Below, in pieces: positions 5,545-6,435 of a stretch of 6,435 bases of DNA. The translations under genes were made by a program, and so were the position numbers. How positions within the stretch are numbered: the stretch's first letter is position 1; each line of letters opens with the position of its first letter. The stretch spans positions 1-6,435 of the forward strand of contig SKVX01000386.1 of the NCBI GenBank assembly GCA_007129225.1. The letters run 5' to 3'. This DNA is from Halomonas sp. (lineage in GTDB: Bacteria; Pseudomonadota; Gammaproteobacteria; Pseudomonadales; Halomonadaceae). A model generated the notes under the pieces. The model was not told the origin of the DNA and ran no database searches. It saw only the letters and a program-made list of their open reading frames with translations.

Positions 5545-5550
5545 AAGGAG
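5545..5550 (+). promoter_or_regulatory. Ribosome binding site of the ghrA-like gene
   Basis: AAGGAG lies 6 bases before the ATG at 5557, in the 30-base gap after enuR. No promoter or terminator fits in that gap, so the gene is probably read with enuR. Confidence 0.75.
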
Positions 5551-5556
5551 ACGCTG

Positions 5557-6435
5557 ATGCGTGTATTGATCCATATCGACGAAGCCTCTACCTGGCGCGA
5601 TGCCTTGGCCGAACACCTGCCGGACGCCGAGATCCTCACCAGCGAGGCACCCGCCAACCAGCGCCAGGATATCGACTACCTGGCCGCCTGGAAGCCGCCC
5701 GAGGCGCTGCTCCGGGAGCAGACCAACCTCAAGGGCATCATCAATCTGGGCGCCGGCGTCGATGCCCTGCTCAACAACCCCGGTCTGCCCGATGACGTAC
5801 CCATCGTCAAGCTGCGCGATGCCGGCATGGCCGAGCTGATAGGCGACTACGTGCGTTACGGCGTACTGCATTTCCAGCGCGACTTCGACCGCTATCGCCG
5901 GCAGCAGGCACGCCACGAGTGGCGTGAGCACACCGTGGACGACAAGCGCGACTGGCCGGTGGGCGTGCTGGGCCTTGGCGCCATCGGTGCCAAGGTGGCC
6001 GGCATGCTCGCCGCCGACGGCTTTCCGGTCCATGGGTGGAGCCGCTCACCCAAGCAACTGGACGGCATCACTTGCCACCACGGCGACGACGGTCTTCCCG
6101 AACTGCTCGGCCAGGTACGCACCCTGGTACTGCTGCTCCCCGGCACACCACATACCCGCCATATCATCAATGCCGAGGCACTGGCCTCCCTGCCGGAAGG
6201 GGCCAGCCTGATCAACCCCGGTCGCGGCACCCTGGTCGATGAAACGGCACTGCTGGAAGCACTGGGCGAGGGAGAGTCGGAAGGCCGGCTTCGTGGTGCC
6301 CTTCTCGACGCCTTTCCCGCGGAGCCGCTACCCGAGGAGAGCCCGTTCTGGTCCCATCCGAGGGTATGGGTGACCCCGCACATGGCCGGCCCCACCCCGC
6401 TGAAGGACGCCGTGGGCCAGGTCGCCGAGCTGATC
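5557..6435 (+). CDS. ghrA: GhrA-like glyoxylate/hydroxypyruvate reductase, 3' end cut by the window
   Basis: The first 293 codons of a D-isomer-specific 2-hydroxyacid dehydrogenase are present, with no stop before the window edge. E. coli GhrA has about 312 residues, so roughly 20 are missing. Such enzymes reduce 2-oxoacids such as glyoxylate and hydroxypyruvate with NAD(P)H. Visible features are the dinucleotide-binding GLGAIG (139-144), phosphate-contacting R163 in GWSRSPK, and the catalytic set R223 in NPGRGTLVDE, E256 in DAFPAEPL and H275 in TPHMAGPT. The N-terminal part (MRVLIHID, and LGAGVDALL at 64-72) is also typical of GhrA. The start has a strong ribosome binding site. The link with enuR suggests shared expression, but no 2-oxoacid reduction is part of the known ectoine route, so the substrate and purpose here are open. 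Family assignment is firm; the symbol is by similarity. Confidence 0.88.
   Translation, partial: MRVLIHIDEASTWRDALAEHLPDAEILTSEAPANQRQDIDYLAAWKPPEALLREQTNLKGIINLGAGVDALLNNPGLPDDVPIVKLRDAGMAELIGDYVRYGVLHFQRDFDRYRRQQARHEWREHTVDDKRDWPVGVLGLGAIGAKVAGMLAADGFPVHGWSRSPKQLDGITCHHGDDGLPELLGQVRTLVLLLPGTPHTRHIINAEALASLPEGASLINPGRGTLVDETALLEALGEGESEGRLRGALLDAFPAEPLPEESPFWSHPRVWVTPHMAGPTPLKDAVGQVAELI

Noticed and set aside
5533..6033. Minus-strand open frame opposite the ghrA-like gene
   Set aside because: The plus strand encodes a complete set of dehydrogenase motifs from 5557 onward, so this is a shadow.

Overview
This window is an ectoine catabolism locus from a gammaproteobacterium, most likely Halomonas or a close relative in the Halomonadaceae. 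The assignment rests on gene content and order (doeA-doeB-doeX, with a MocR-type regulator divergent from doeA), on the match of protein lengths and active-site residues to what I remember of the Halomonas elongata enzymes, and on the GC-rich coding sequence. No database search was possible, so the genus is an inference.

Layout. Minus strand, in transcription order: doeA (ectoine hydrolase, 2726-3925), a 169-base gap with a hairpin and two ribosome binding sites, doeB (Nα-acetyl-diaminobutyrate deacetylase, 1543-2556), doeX (Lrp/AsnC regulator, 1070-1543, overlapping the doeB stop by one base), a 186-base gap with a 19-base inverted repeat, and a nitrilase-superfamily C-N hydrolase (14-883). 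Plus strand: a MocR/GabR-type PLP-binding regulator, probable enuR (4120-5526), followed after 30 bases by a GhrA-like D-2-hydroxyacid dehydrogenase (from 5557) that runs off the right edge. The 194-base divergent region 3926-4119 holds the control signals: three copies of TCATGACAAT (one inside a perfect 14-base palindrome, one over the enuR start codon), three copies of CGGTCAA, promoter-like hexamers, and a long GC-rich hairpin just upstream of doeA.

How it works together. DoeA opens the ectoine ring to give mainly Nα-acetyl-L-2,4-diaminobutyrate (ADABA), and DoeB removes the acetyl group to give L-2,4-diaminobutyrate (DABA) and acetate. The later steps to aspartate (DoeD transaminase, DoeC dehydrogenase) are not in this window. 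EnuR is known in other bacteria to sense ADABA and DABA through its PLP and to repress ectoine-use genes, and DoeX is the second, Lrp-type regulator. The roles of the nitrilase and of the GhrA-like enzyme in this setting are not established.

The core pathway is known. The less obvious content is the operator layout between doeA and enuR, the tandem starts of doeB, the hairpins in the doeA leader and the doeA-doeB gap, and the two linked accessory enzymes. I saw no tRNA, rRNA, CRISPR array, insertion sequence or phage gene, and no intergenic gap exceeds 200 bases.
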